From Nocardia ninae NBRC 108245 (GTDB lineage Bacteria; Actinomycetota; Actinomycetes; Mycobacteriales; Mycobacteriaceae): a stretch of DNA of 64,000 nt. The stretch covers positions 1 to 64,000 of the forward strand of contig NZ_BJXA01000014.1 of NCBI RefSeq assembly GCF_007990755.1, written 5' to 3'. This document shows positions 26,355 to 36,079 of the stretch, piece after piece. The notes beneath the pieces were generated by a model. It was not told the DNA's origin, did not search any database, and saw only the letters and a list, made by a program, of their open reading frames with translations. The first letter of the stretch is position 1. Every line of letters starts with the position of its first letter. The position numbers and the translations under genes were made by a program.

Positions 26355-27272
26355 TTACGGACATCGACTGCGTTGCAACAACCCATTCCCGTCGAGTATC
26401 CACGGTTCGCGTGGCAGATGTGCCGGGTCGAAACTGTCGAGGAGCTCCGCCGACGACGTTGCTGCGTAGCCCAATGATCGGGCCATCGCGGCCACTACCT
26501 GGTCGGGCGTGTTGCCGAGCGCGAGTTGATCGGACAGCGTGACCGCACCGTCGCGCTTGGCCAAGCGTTGCCCTTCGGTGTTGAGTACCAGTGGAACGTG
26601 GGCGTAGTGCGGCACCGGCAGATCGAGCAGAGTCGCGAGATAGGCCTGCCGTGGCGTGGACGGCAACAGATCGTCGCCGCGCACCACCTGGTCGATGCCC
26701 TGCGCGGCGTCGTCGACCACCACCGCGAGGTTGTAGGCGGGAAGGCCGTCTCCGCGCCGCAGCACCACGTCGTCCACCGGGGCGCGATAGTGCCCGTGCA
26801 GGTCGTCGACGATCTCGAATTCGGTTGCCGCCGCGCGTAAGCGCAGCGCGGCCGGGCGACCTTCGTCGCGAAACTTGGTGCGCGCCTGCTCGGTCAGGGT
26901 GCGGCAGGTGCCGGGGTAGGCGCCCAGCGGACCATGCGGTGCCGTCGCCGCCTGTTGGATTTCCCTTCGCGTGCAGAAGCATTCGTAGGTGAGCCCGGCG
27001 GCGGTGAGCCGGTCGATGGCGGCTTGGTAATAAGGCAACCGCTCGGACTGCCGGACTACGGGACCATCCCAGTCGAGCCCGATCGCGGCCAGATCGTCGA
27101 GCTGGCGCTGCTCGGCGCCCGGGCGGACGCGATCGAGATCCTCGACCCGGATCAGGAAGCGTCGGCCGGTCGAGCGGGCGAACGCCCACGCGAGCAGGGC
27201 CGTGCGCAGATTCCCGACGTGCAGGTCCCCGGAGGGGCTCGGCGCGTACCGGCCCGCACCCGGCTCAGGCAC
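26355..27272 (-). CDS. gluQ: Glutamyl-Q tRNA(Asp) synthetase
   Basis: A 305-aa truncated glutamyl-tRNA synthetase-like enzyme (catalytic domain only), which attaches glutamate to queuosine in tRNA-Asp. The HIGH-type motif PSGDLHVGNLRTA, the zinc-region cysteines (ECFCTR ... YPGTC) and a KMSKS-equivalent LAKRDGAV are visible; the C-terminal anticodon domain is absent. It only makes sense where queuosine is made or salvaged, which the nearby tgt and QPTR genes provide. Confidence 0.92.
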   Translation of the reverse strand: MPEPGAGRYAPSPSGDLHVGNLRTALLAWAFARSTGRRFLIRVEDLDRVRPGAEQRQLDDLAAIGLDWDGPVVRQSERLPYYQAAIDRLTAAGLTYECFCTRREIQQAATAPHGPLGAYPGTCRTLTEQARTKFRDEGRPAALRLRAAATEFEIVDDLHGHYRAPVDDVVLRRGDGLPAYNLAVVVDDAAQGIDQVVRGDDLLPSTPRQAYLATLLDLPVPHYAHVPLVLNTEGQRLAKRDGAVTLSDQLALGNTPDQVVAAMARSLGYAATSSAELLDSFDPAHLPREPWILDGNGLLQRSRCP

Positions 27273-27320
27273 GGGCCCGGCTGGTACGGGATGACGTGGA
27301 CACGATGCCCATCGTAGATA

Positions 27321-27806
27321 TCAGCCGCACAGGCGCGGCGTCAGCTCCGTCGGCGAGATCGGGGTGCCCGCGTCCAAGGCGTCGAGCAGTGCCTGCGCGT
27401 GCGCGATCAGGCCCGCGCGATCGATGCCGTAGGGCACGTCCGCGCCGTCCGCCGGGTGAAACTCGGTGAGCCGGGTGATCGCGCGGGTGAGCAGTGTGCG
27501 CGCGCCCTTCGCATTACCACGCTGGATGTGTGTGACACCGACAGCGAGCTGGGCCAGCGCCTGCCACAGCATCCGTTCGGCGAACGGGCCGTTCTTCCAC
27601 GCCGCCTCTAATACCTCGTGCGCGTTGAATGCCAAACCATCGTCCAGCAGTTGCTGAGCGAAGGTCAGGGTTTGCTGCGGCGGCAGGTCCAGATCGTCGG
27701 GAATTCGGGCAACTCCGGCACTGCCGGGTGGAAGCGGGCGGCCCAATCGATCACGCGGACGTGAGTTGAGGGCGCGACCTGCGTCGTCGCGATCGCGGTC
27801 AACCAT
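27321..27806 (-). CDS. DUF309 domain protein
   Basis: A 161-aa protein with the DUF309 core: LLDDGLAFNAHEVLEAAWKNGP, then MLWQALAQLAVGVTHIQRGNAKGA, helical and TPR-like. Function unknown. I use the ATG at 27806 with GGAAG upstream; ATGs at 27815 and 27818 are possible. It lies 49 bp before gluQ, probably in the same leftward transcript. Confidence 0.82.
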   Translation of the reverse strand: MVDRDRDDAGRALNSRPRDRLGRPLPPGSAGVARIPDDLDLPPQQTLTFAQQLLDDGLAFNAHEVLEAAWKNGPFAERMLWQALAQLAVGVTHIQRGNAKGARTLLTRAITRLTEFHPADGADVPYGIDRAGLIAHAQALLDALDAGTPISPTELTPRLCG

Positions 27807-28225
27807 GACTTCCATCATGCACTGCCCCGGCGATGGCGTCGATGTGCCAGTGTCCGAAGAAAGAAACAATGACGGATCACGGAGTAATTACATAGCCCCT
27901 ATAGTTTGCGGATGCTCGATCAGGGGAATGGTGTGTAGCCGCTGGCAATGTTTCCGCAACATTTCATCTTCGCAAGGTTGGCAGTTTCGATATCCTAATA
28001 AGCAAGAGGCGGGCAAACTTTCGATAGACCTGCTAGGGTTTATCGCGCGGGGGCAACCTCGCGGGGTGTATTCACCCCGACGTACCGTGCGATAACGACG
28101 CACCGTGTAGTTGCGCGCTTTCATTCAGGCGCACAGGGGATTCGGCGTTCCTGGCCGGGTGCCGGTGCTAGTTAGGACGATGTCAGAAGAAATCTCGTTC
28201 TCGACGCAGCAAAGGAGCTAGTGCC
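27807..28225. other. Intergenic region upstream of orphan DUF397 gene
   Basis: About 420 bp with AT-rich stretches. A short dyad CGGGGTG-TATT-CACCCCG lies at 28062-28079 and could be an operator or attenuator stem. DUF397 genes are usually preceded by an XRE/DUF5753 gene; none can be read here. Confidence 0.5.
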
Positions 28226-28435
28226 GTGGAGGTTGATTTGACGGATGCTGTGTGGCGCAAGAGCACATACAGCGGCCCTGATGGGAACTGCGTAGAAGTC
28301 GCCTTTCTGGTCGACGGAAAAATCGCGGTCCGTGACACCAAGGACAACGGATTCGGCCCGGTGCTTGCGTTCGGCCCGGGTCAGTGGGATGCATTCCTAA
28401 CTGGAGTGGCGCAGGGGGAGTTCGGTCGCGCCTGA
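28226..28435 (+). CDS. DUF397 domain protein (orphan)
   Basis: A 69-aa DUF397 protein: WRKSTYSGPDGNCVEVAF, VAVRDTKD-type strand, and FGPGQWDAFLTGV are all present. In actinomycetes these are small partners (possibly toxin-antitoxin-like) of XRE/DUF5753 regulators. Here the partner gene is missing. The GTG at 28226 has AAAGGAG upstream. Confidence 0.88.
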   Translation: MEVDLTDAVWRKSTYSGPDGNCVEVAFLVDGKIAVRDTKDNGFGPVLAFGPGQWDAFLTGVAQGEFGRA

Positions 28436-28470
28436 TAACAGCAGGTCGTCTGAACAGGCACTATGGGCCC

Positions 28471-28532
28471 CGGGTCGGCACGGACTCGGGGTCTTCGCAA
28501 TATTCGGACACCGGTTTCCGGGTGTCCGAATA
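28471..28532. terminator. Two successive hairpins between DUF397 gene and qcrB
   Basis: The first stem, CCCCGGGTC/GACTCGGGG, has one mismatch. The second, TATTCGGACACC (28501-28512) with its exact complement at 28521-28532, has 12-bp arms and an 8-nt loop. They separate convergent genes and probably terminate both. Confidence 0.65.
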
Positions 28533-28577
28533 CTTGCATGTAGAGACAATGCGCGCCGGTCAGCTATCGGCGTTCCA

Positions 28578-30230
28578 CTATCCGGCAGTGCCGTCGCCGT
28601 CCGAACCGTTCCCGTTTCGGCTACCGCGCTCCTGATATTTCCGGAGCACCGTCAGCTGCCTGCGCTCCTCCTCGTGGTCGGCCTCGTGATTGCGCTCGGA
28701 CTCCTGCCACGGATCGGGCCGGAAGAAGCTGCCGGTGCCCGGCTTACCCGCCGCACCTAGCTTGCTCATCTTCTTCGGCACCGGCGCGCCCTGGTACGGC
28801 AGCGGGATCGGGTGGCCGTGCTCGTCCACAGGACCGAGCGGCTGGTGGATCTCGATGTACTCGCCGTGCGGCAGTCGTCTGACCACCCCGGTCTCCACGC
28901 CGTGTTCGAGCACCTCTCGATCGGAGCGCTGCAGGCCCAGGCAGATCCGGTAGGCCGCGAAGTAGGCCAGCGGCGGCACGAGCAGGATGCCGATCCGGCC
29001 GATCCAGGTCGTCGCGTTCAACGAGATGTCGAACTTGTAGGCAACGATGTCGTTCACGCAGGACAGCGTGAGCACGACATAGAACGCGATCGACATCGCG
29101 CCGATCGCGGTGCGCACCGGCACGTCTCGCGGCCGTTGCAGCAGGTTGTGCTGAACGATGTCGCCGGTGAGCCGTTTCTCGATCCACGGATAGGCGATCA
29201 GCACCGTGAACACCAAGCCCATGATCAGTGCGCCCCACACCGGGGCAGGCACTGTGTAGCGGCCCAGATACAGCTCCCACGGCGGGATGAGGCGCATCAT
29301 GCCGTCGGTCCACATCATGTAGAAGTCCGGCTGCGAACCCGCGGAGATCTGCGAGGGGTTGTACGGACCCATGTTCCAGATCGGGTTGATCTGCAACAGG
29401 CCGCTCATGATCGCGACGATGCCGAGGGTGAACGCGAAGAACGCGCCCTGGTCCAGCGAGAACACCGGCACGATGCGCGCGCCGATCACGTTCTTCTCGG
29501 TCCGGCCGGGGCCGGGGAACTGGGTGTGTTTCTGATACCAGACCAGCGCGATGTGGGCCGCGATCAGCGCGAGCATGATGCCGGGGAACAGCAGCACATG
29601 CGCGATGAACAGGCGCGGAATGATGATGGTGCCCGGATAGTCGCCGCCGAACATCAGCCAGTGCAGCCAGGTGCCGATGATCGGCATGCCGAGGGTGATG
29701 GAGGAGAACGCTGCCCGCAGGCCGGTGCCCGACAGCAGATCGTCGGGCAGCGAGTAGCCGAAGTAGCCCTCGAACATGGCCAGGATCAGCAGCAGCGACC
29801 CGATCACCCAGTTCGCCTCGCGCGGCTTGCGGAACGCGCCGGTGAAGAACACCCGGAACAGGTGCACGATGATCGACGCCGCGAAAAGCAGTGCGGCCCA
29901 GTGGTGTACCTGCCGCACGAAGAGTCCGCCGCGCACCTCGAACGAGATGTGCAACGCCGTCTCGTAGGCCCGCGACATGGTCACGCCGCGTAACGGCTGA
30001 TAGGACCCGTTGTAGACGACCTCGGTCATCGACGGGTCGAAGTACAAAGTCAGGTACACACCGGACAGCAGCAGAATGATGAAGCTGTACAGCGCGATCT
30101 CGCCGAGCAGAAACGACCAGTGCGTCGGGAAGACCTTGTTGATCGAGCGCTTGAGGAAATTGGCGGCCTGATATCGCTCGTCGGCGGAGTTCGCCTGCGC
30201 GCTGACCTTGCGACCGACTCGAGTTGTCAT
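28578..30230 (-). CDS. qcrB: Cytochrome b subunit of the bc1 (menaquinol:cytochrome c) complex, stand-alone copy
   Basis: A 550-aa actinobacterial QcrB. Heme-ligand histidine pairs are visible in [18 protein letters not shown] and SIIVHLFR, and in HWLMFGG / HVLLFPGIM. The Qo region has LSGTG and QPDFYMMW (the actinobacterial replacement for PEWY). A long hydrophilic C-terminal tail (~420-550) is typical of mycobacterial and nocardial QcrB. No qcrA, qcrC or ctaE lies beside it, unlike the usual ctaE-qcrCAB operon. Starts at 30230 (ATG) or 30239 (GTG) are both possible. Confidence 0.92.
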   Translation of the reverse strand: MTTRVGRKVSAQANSADERYQAANFLKRSINKVFPTHWSFLLGEIALYSFIILLLSGVYLTLYFDPSMTEVVYNGSYQPLRGVTMSRAYETALHISFEVRGGLFVRQVHHWAALLFAASIIVHLFRVFFTGAFRKPREANWVIGSLLLILAMFEGYFGYSLPDDLLSGTGLRAAFSSITLGMPIIGTWLHWLMFGGDYPGTIIIPRLFIAHVLLFPGIMLALIAAHIALVWYQKHTQFPGPGRTEKNVIGARIVPVFSLDQGAFFAFTLGIVAIMSGLLQINPIWNMGPYNPSQISAGSQPDFYMMWTDGMMRLIPPWELYLGRYTVPAPVWGALIMGLVFTVLIAYPWIEKRLTGDIVQHNLLQRPRDVPVRTAIGAMSIAFYVVLTLSCVNDIVAYKFDISLNATTWIGRIGILLVPPLAYFAAYRICLGLQRSDREVLEHGVETGVVRRLPHGEYIEIHQPLGPVDEHGHPIPLPYQGAPVPKKMSKLGAAGKPGTGSFFRPDPWQESERNHEADHEEERRQLTVLRKYQERGSRNGNGSDGDGTAG

Positions 30231-30451
30231 GGTCGACACCCCGCCCCTGGAGAGTGGTATGCGTTCTACTACAGACGGTAGCAGGTAGTCCGGCCGTAAT
30301 CGATAGATTTTCGCCGATCTACTTGCAGATCAAGATCATTCGCGGTGGGCGGTCGGCGGGACGTGGGTCATGATCTGGCGTCGATACGTCCCGTTCGGCG
30401 CCGGGGACAGGGGGCGCTGGCCAGGTTCGATACTGTCGGAGGGTGAGCTCG

Positions 30452-31936
30452 ATGGCGGCACAGGACGCGACGATGTATTGGCTGTCGGGCCGCACCCGCA
30501 ACGATTTGTTCCTGCTGTATTGCTTCGCGGACAGTGGGCGGCCGTCCGCTGAATTGCGTGCCCTCGTGGCCGAGCGCAGCGCGCGCATCCCCGATCTGCG
30601 GGTCCGGGCGCGTGCCGTGCCGGGGGATCTCGACTATCCGTCGTGGGTGCCGTGTGCGTTCGCCGACGATCAGTTCGTCGAACATGTGCTGGCGGAATCG
30701 GATTGGGCGCATGTGGAGGCGGCGGTCGGTGCGGTGGTCGGGACCGGTGTGGATGCCGCGGTGCGGCCGTGGCGGTTGCATGTGTTTCGCGGCATCGCCG
30801 ATGCGCCTGGGAGTCAGTCGGGGCCGGCGCTTGTCGTGGTGTTGCAGATGTCGCACGCGCTGGCCGATGGTCGGCGTGCTGCTCGGATTGCGCGGGCGTT
30901 GTTCAGCGAGGACGACGACGCCGCTTCGAAAGCTGTTGGGGGAGCGACTCCAGCGAATCGGCTGTCTGGCGTCGACGTGACAGAGGCGATCGGCGTGAAG
31001 TCTGGGTCCGGCCCGTGGGATACGGCGGTGCGCTCCGCCCATGTTACCGCAGCGGTGACGTGGGCACGGTCGGTCGAGGAACGGATTGCCGGCCAGCCGC
31101 CGATTGCCGTGGCGCTCGCCTTGCCCCAGCTGCCGATTCGCCTGGCCAGGACGGTAATTCGTGGGTATCGGGCGTTTCGAGCGCAGCGGGAACTCGCCGA
31201 GCTCACCACGACCGGGGAGCTGCCACCGCCTGGACCCGACTTCCCATCCAGCCTGATCAACCGGGCCGGACCGACCACGGACGCGGCCCATCAGGTGCGG
31301 ATGATCGTGTGCGACGCAACGGCATTGCGGGCCCCGAGCCGGACCGTGACGGTTGTCGTGCTGACCGCCGTGTCGCTCGCGCTCGCCCGCTACCTGGAAG
31401 AGCAAGACGCGCCGGTCGAGCGGCTCGGCGCGCAGGTGCCGATGGCGCTGGATGACGATGTATCGCACGCGCGCAACAACTATCGCAGCCTCAGTGTCGA
31501 CCTGTTCATCGATGAACCCGAGCTGCGTCGCCGCGCCGACAAGATCGCTGCCACCTTGGCCGATCGTCGCCGACGGGCACAGCACCCGCTGCTCACAGCT
31601 CAGGATCAGGTCACCGCCGTCGTTCCCGCGCCGCTGCTCCGCCGCGACATCGCCCGCTATCCGCTGGATGCGGTGCCCGACTCCATCGCCGGTCACACCG
31701 TGGTCTCCAGCCTCCACCGCGGTCCGGCGGACCTCACCTTCGGCGGCGGTCCGGTTCGTTTCACCGGTGGTTTTCCCGCCGTGGGTGCGGTCATGCGGCT
31801 GACCCACGGCGTTCACGGACTCGGCGAGACCGTCACGGTGTCGCTCCATGCCGATGCCGAAATTCTGCCGGATATCGACGCTTACGCCGAGCTGCTGCGC
31901 GCCGCGTTGGCGGAAACAGCGCATAGCTTGAAGTGA
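30452..31936 (+). CDS. WS/DGAT-like acyltransferase (wax ester synthase family)
   Basis: A ~494-aa protein of the wax ester synthase/diacylglycerol acyltransferase family. The active-site HHxxxDG motif appears as SHALADGRR near residue 133, so the first His is replaced by Ser. The N-terminal MYWLSG start and a C-terminal DUF1298-like half (NNYRSL, GPVRFTGGFPAVGAVM) fit the family. The general base His and the Asp are kept. It may act on another acyl acceptor or be weakened. The ATG at 30452 has GGAGG upstream. Confidence 0.78.
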   Translation: MAAQDATMYWLSGRTRNDLFLLYCFADSGRPSAELRALVAERSARIPDLRVRARAVPGDLDYPSWVPCAFADDQFVEHVLAESDWAHVEAAVGAVVGTGVDAAVRPWRLHVFRGIADAPGSQSGPALVVVLQMSHALADGRRAARIARALFSEDDDAASKAVGGATPANRLSGVDVTEAIGVKSGSGPWDTAVRSAHVTAAVTWARSVEERIAGQPPIAVALALPQLPIRLARTVIRGYRAFRAQRELAELTTTGELPPPGPDFPSSLINRAGPTTDAAHQVRMIVCDATALRAPSRTVTVVVLTAVSLALARYLEEQDAPVERLGAQVPMALDDDVSHARNNYRSLSVDLFIDEPELRRRADKIAATLADRRRRAQHPLLTAQDQVTAVVPAPLLRRDIARYPLDAVPDSIAGHTVVSSLHRGPADLTFGGGPVRFTGGFPAVGAVMRLTHGVHGLGETVTVSLHADAEILPDIDAYAELLRAALAETAHSLK

Positions 31937-31986
31937 TTGCACTACAGCACAATTCGCCCTGTGGATGACTCGAGTGGACAGCCGCT

Positions 31987-32625
31987 CTAGTTGTCCGGCT
32001 TGTGCCACACCAGTGCGTACCGCCAGTAGACGAGCCGCCGAACTCGTGCGCCGGGCAGCAGCGCGGCCGCCTGCTCCCGCACCTGACGAGTTGTCAGCGG
32101 CGGATCGAGCACCACCGGCATGTCACCGTGGTTCGGTCCTTTCGCATACCAGTCGCCACGACCGAGTGTGCGGAGCACAGCGAAGCCGATGGCGAACACC
32201 CGCTGACCGACCGCCGCCAAGAGTTCGACCGGGAGCTCCCGGGGGAGATCGGCGCGCGGCAGCGTGATGACCGCGAGTACCCCGCCGGGTCGCAGCGCCG
32301 CGGCCAACACCGGCAATGCCTCGTCGAGCGGCATATGGTGCAGCGTGCTGATCGACACGATCGCGTCGTAGGCGTTCGCGGGCAGCGGGTGTTCGAGGAC
32401 GTCACCCAAGAGGCAGGTCACGTTGTCGGGCGTCGCCTGCTTCGCGGCGTCGATCATCACCGGCGACCGGTCGAGGGCAGCCACCTGGTCGGCGTGCCGC
32501 GCCAGTTCGACCGCGAACGCGCCCGCTCCGCAACCGACATCCAGCACTCGCGCGCACGGTTTCGGCAACTGCCGCACGAGAAACCGGTGGTAGAAGCTGT
32601 TGTGATTCCAATCGAGTCCGGCCAT
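31987..32625 (-). CDS. Class I SAM-dependent methyltransferase
   Basis: A 212-aa methyltransferase: motif I VLDVGCGAGAFAVEL, acidic strand-2 end AALDRSP, CLLGDVLEHPLP, and post-I SISTLHHMPLDEAL, then LRPGGVLAVI. It resembles small-molecule or lipid methyltransferases of the UbiE type. Start is the ATG at 32625 following GTGGGA. Substrate unknown. Confidence 0.85.
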   Translation of the reverse strand: MAGLDWNHNSFYHRFLVRQLPKPCARVLDVGCGAGAFAVELARHADQVAALDRSPVMIDAAKQATPDNVTCLLGDVLEHPLPANAYDAIVSISTLHHMPLDEALPVLAAALRPGGVLAVITLPRADLPRELPVELLAAVGQRVFAIGFAVLRTLGRGDWYAKGPNHGDMPVVLDPPLTTRQVREQAAALLPGARVRRLVYWRYALVWHKPDN

Positions 32626-32656
32626 CAATCCCACTCTGCCACAGGATTTCCGCGCA

Positions 32657-33142
32657 TCAGTCGAGCGCCAGCTTCGCCGTGACTGTGCCGCCGTCGACAG
32701 TCGATGTCGCCGACCAGAGCAGCTTGCGCGCTGCCGAATTGTCGACGGTGGTGGTGGCCACGACTTGGTGTGCGCCGATCTCCACGGCGACCGCCCGTAG
32801 CTGTTCGGCAACGGCGCGGCCCACCCCGCGCCCACGATCCGAGCGGCCGATCCACACCCCCGCCTCGAGTCCGTCCTCGCCGGGCTGCAACCGCGCGGCG
32901 CCCACAATCCGGTCACCCACCGCGATCAGGTACGTGTACTCCACGGGGTGTTCCGCCCGCAGCGCCCGCCCGCGATGAAAATCGAGAAATGCGTCCCGGC
33001 GGGCCGCATTCCAGCCCGGCGCGCCGTCCACCGGCGGCATCACTTCCAGCGGATCCGCATCGGCCACCGCCGCGTCGAGCAGCAACGTGAGGTTGCCTTC
33101 CGTCAGCGGCTCGAGCCTGACCGGTTCCGTATTTCTGTGCAC
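32657..33142 (-). CDS. GNAT-family N-acetyltransferase
   Basis: A 161-aa GNAT protein. VGAARLQPGEDGLEAGVWIGRSDRGRGVGRAVAEQL contains the acetyl-CoA-binding R/Q-x-x-G-x-G/A loop (RGRGVGRA), and VVATTTVDNSAARKLLW is the usual motif B helix. Start is a GTG at 33142. It lies 31 bp before the methyltransferase gene, same strand, so probably one transcript. Confidence 0.88.
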   Translation of the reverse strand: MHRNTEPVRLEPLTEGNLTLLLDAAVADADPLEVMPPVDGAPGWNAARRDAFLDFHRGRALRAEHPVEYTYLIAVGDRIVGAARLQPGEDGLEAGVWIGRSDRGRGVGRAVAEQLRAVAVEIGAHQVVATTTVDNSAARKLLWSATSTVDGGTVTAKLALD

Positions 33143-33418
33143 AGCGTCGAGCCTGGTCGACGGGCCAGGCGCAGGTCAACGGAATTCCGCTGTCGCAGCA
33201 GGAACTCACCGTGCCGGGTGGCATGACCGACCGCTTCCAGTGCGTTCGAGCCAGCGCATTCTGGCCACTCTTCATGGCAAATGCGCAGGTTACGATGGCC
33301 GCACGACCGGCACGGTCGAACCGGGCTGGTCACCCTGACCGCGCAGGTACGCGATTCAGCTCGACAGCGCATCGATCGAGCGGAATATGGTCGGTGACTC
33401 GACGTCTGAGAGGACGGG

Positions 33419-36070
33419 ATGCTGCGCGCTGGTGAGGTTTTCGCCGGATACGTGATCGAGCGCCAGCTGGGTCGCGGCGGGATGGGGTCGGTGTACCTGG
33501 CGCGGCACCCGCGTTTGCCTCGGCGGATCGCGTTGAAGCTGCTCAGCACGGAACTGCACACCAATGACGAGATGCGAGCCCGGTTCGAACGGGAGGCGGA
33601 GTTGGTCGCGCAATTGGATCACCCGAACATCGTTGCGGTGTACGACCGCGGGGTCGACGACGGTATCCGGTGGATCTCGATGCAATACGTCGACGGCATC
33701 GACGCCGGAGCCCTCGACCCGCCCTCGGTGGATCCGCAACGGGCGGTGGACATCATCGCCGAGACGGCCAAAGCCCTCGACTACGCGCACGCAGTCGGTG
33801 TCCTGCACCGCGACGTGAAACCGGCCAACATCCTGCTGGCCCACCCGACCGCAGGCCAGGACGAGCGAGTCCTGTTGACAGACTTCGGCATCGCCCGCCT
33901 CCGCGACGACGCACACCAGCTGACCCGAACCGGAATGTTCGCGGCCACCTTGGCCTACGCCTCGCCCGAACAGTTGTCCGCAACGCCCGTCGACCACCGC
34001 TCCGACCAGTACGCCCTGGCCTGCACCCTCTTCTGGCTGCTGTCCGGCACCGCACCCTTCACCGCCGACAACCCGGCCGCAATAATCGCCGGCCACCTCC
34101 ACCAACCCCCACCCTCGATACAAACCCGCAACCCTGGCGTGCCGCCCGCCATGGACGCGGTACTGACAAAGGCCCTGGCCAAGCAACCCGCAGACCGATT
34201 CGACTCCTGTTCGGAACTCGCCACCGCAGCGCGCCGAGCGTTGACCGGCGCAACCGGGGTGGACGGCACGAAACCCAGCCCGGAGAGCCGACCGTCGACC
34301 GGCCACGCACCACCTACCGTGCCGCAGCCGTGGGTACCTCCGGGCGGGCGGCACGTGAAACCGAGCGAGGGCACGCAGGAACCGGTGCCGGGCGAGCACG
34401 CGCGGCGGGGCGAATCAGCGGAACCGCTCACTCCGAGCATGCGGACTCGGCAGGTCGAGTTGGGTGCCTCCACCGAAGGTTCGGCCGCGACTGAGCGAGC
34501 CGCGCAGTCGGCATTCGGCGAATCCGCACAACGCCTGGCACCTGGCGAGCGCACGCGGCAGGTCGAGTCGAGCGACTTGGGCACAGGCGCGGCGCCGGGC
34601 GAGCTCACCCAGCGAGAACAGTCGGGCGGTCTTGCCTCAGGTCTCGCTGAGGGCGAGCGGACTCGGCAGCAGGAGCGAACCGGTACCCGCCGGGGATCGG
34701 CGTTCAGTGAGCGCATCTCACCGGCGGCGGACCAGCGCGAGCGGCGGGTTGGGGTGGGGGAGGGTGCGTCCGGGACTGATCTGGCACGGCGTCCCGGTCG
34801 GACCGCGCGCAATGCCGGGCTCGCGGGGACGGCGGTGGTTACCGTGGCAGCGGTTGTGGCGGGGATCCTTTGGGCGAATGCGGGATCGTCTTCGAATGGT
34901 CCGGCCTCGTCCGGTCCTGGTGCTACGCAGACGATCGGTTGGTCGGGTGCCATTGCTCCCGGGACCGCTGGTGCACCTCGAGGCGTCGAGCCGCTGACTC
35001 AGATCGATGCGCTGGGTGCGGAAGTCGGCAAGCCCGGTGCCGCCAGTACTCCGGCCGGGGATCGCAAGGCCAGGTGCGTGCCCGTAACCATCGCCACGAC
35101 AGCCGTTTTCACCGGTCCGAACACGGGCGCGGGTCGCAGTGCTGACGGTGGGGCGAAGCTGGCCATCGATCAGTTCACGAAGGCGAACCCGGGATGTCCT
35201 GTCACACTGCGTGAATTCGATATCGCGGGCGGCACGCAGGCGGCTGCGGGGGTGGCCGCGCAAATCGTGAACGATCCGTCGATCGTCGCGTTGATCGGCC
35301 CGGTGTTCTCCGCCGAAACCCAGGCCGCTGGACAGATTTTCGATAAAGCTGGCCTGCCGTTCCTGACCCCGTCGGCCACCGATCCCGCACTATCCACCAA
35401 CGGATGGCGCACATTCTTCCGTGGTTTGGCCGCCGACGATGCTCAAGGCACCGCCCTGGCGAAGTATCTGGTCAACACGGCTCGCTTTCGCAAGATCTGT
35501 GTCATTCAGGACAAGAACGGTTACGGCAGAAGCCTGGCGGGCAGCGCCGTATCCAGCCTCGGTTCCGCGGCCTCGCCGAACTGCGCCGCGGAGATCGCAC
35601 AGGGAGACCGTGACTTCACCACGGTGGCAGCCGATGTCGTCGCCGCTGAACCGGACGCGATCTTCTATTCCGGCTTCTCCGAAGAGGCGGCCGCGCTTCT
35701 CCAGCAGCTGAGGCGAACAGGTGTTACGGCCCCGTTCGTCTCCGCGGAAAGCACGGTCACCCCGGATTTCGTTGCCCAGGCGGGGGATTCGGCTGCAGGC
35801 GCGATTCTGTCCTGCTCGTGCGGCCCTGTCGTCGCCCAGTTCGCCAGTGACTACCAGGCTCTCAACGGCCACACTCCAGGACCGAGCTCCGCCGAAGCCT
35901 ACGACCTGACGACAATCGTCTTGAAAGGCATCGCCGTCGGTCGCACGAGCCGTGCCGACCTGGTCGACTACCTGCGCGGTTACGACGGCACCGGCCTCGC
36001 CCGCACCTACCGCTGGTCCACTAACGGCGAACTCGCCGCTCCCCATACCTGGCTCTACAAGGTCAATTGA
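33419..36070 (+). CDS. Receptor-type Ser/Thr protein kinase with extracellular substrate-binding-protein-like sensor, copy 1
   Basis: An 883-aa PASTA-less kinase. The kinase domain (~11-275) is complete: GRGGMGSVYLA glycine loop, Lys40, HRDVKPAN (130-137), DFG (155-157). A long charged linker (~275-460) carries repeats around ERTRQVE. One transmembrane helix (~463-483) leads to an outer domain (~545-883) with the type I periplasmic-binding fold of branched-chain amino acid receptors: VFTGPNTGAGRSADGGAKLAIDQF, IVALIGPVFSAETQAA, PFLTPSATDP, YGRSLAG. It should sense a small solute outside and signal by phosphorylation inside. A close paralog lies at 41,760. Confidence 0.9.
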   Translation: MLRAGEVFAGYVIERQLGRGGMGSVYLARHPRLPRRIALKLLSTELHTNDEMRARFEREAELVAQLDHPNIVAVYDRGVDDGIRWISMQYVDGIDAGALDPPSVDPQRAVDIIAETAKALDYAHAVGVLHRDVKPANILLAHPTAGQDERVLLTDFGIARLRDDAHQLTRTGMFAATLAYASPEQLSATPVDHRSDQYALACTLFWLLSGTAPFTADNPAAIIAGHLHQPPPSIQTRNPGVPPAMDAVLTKALAKQPADRFDSCSELATAARRALTGATGVDGTKPSPESRPSTGHAPPTVPQPWVPPGGRHVKPSEGTQEPVPGEHARRGESAEPLTPSMRTRQVELGASTEGSAATERAAQSAFGESAQRLAPGERTRQVESSDLGTGAAPGELTQREQSGGLASGLAEGERTRQQERTGTRRGSAFSERISPAADQRERRVGVGEGASGTDLARRPGRTARNAGLAGTAVVTVAAVVAGILWANAGSSSNGPASSGPGATQTIGWSGAIAPGTAGAPRGVEPLTQIDALGAEVGKPGAASTPAGDRKARCVPVTIATTAVFTGPNTGAGRSADGGAKLAIDQFTKANPGCPVTLREFDIAGGTQAAAGVAAQIVNDPSIVALIGPVFSAETQAAGQIFDKAGLPFLTPSATDPALSTNGWRTFFRGLAADDAQGTALAKYLVNTARFRKICVIQDKNGYGRSLAGSAVSSLGSAASPNCAAEIAQGDRDFTTVAADVVAAEPDAIFYSGFSEEAAALLQQLRRTGVTAPFVSAESTVTPDFVAQAGDSAAGAILSCSCGPVVAQFASDYQALNGHTPGPSSAEAYDLTTIVLKGIAVGRTSRADLVDYLRGYDGTGLARTYRWSTNGELAAPHTWLYKVN

Positions 36071-36079
36071 CCAGGGTGA

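Noticed and set aside
26308-27189. 534-aa fusion of the RDD protein with an upstream Arg-rich region
   Set aside because: The extra N-terminal part is only an out-of-frame reading of gluQ on the same strand; the ATG at 26307 with AGGA explains the RDD protein.
28812-32008. Long frames opposite qcrB and the WS/DGAT-like gene
   Set aside because: Composition is that of reverse-complement artefacts; no start signals.
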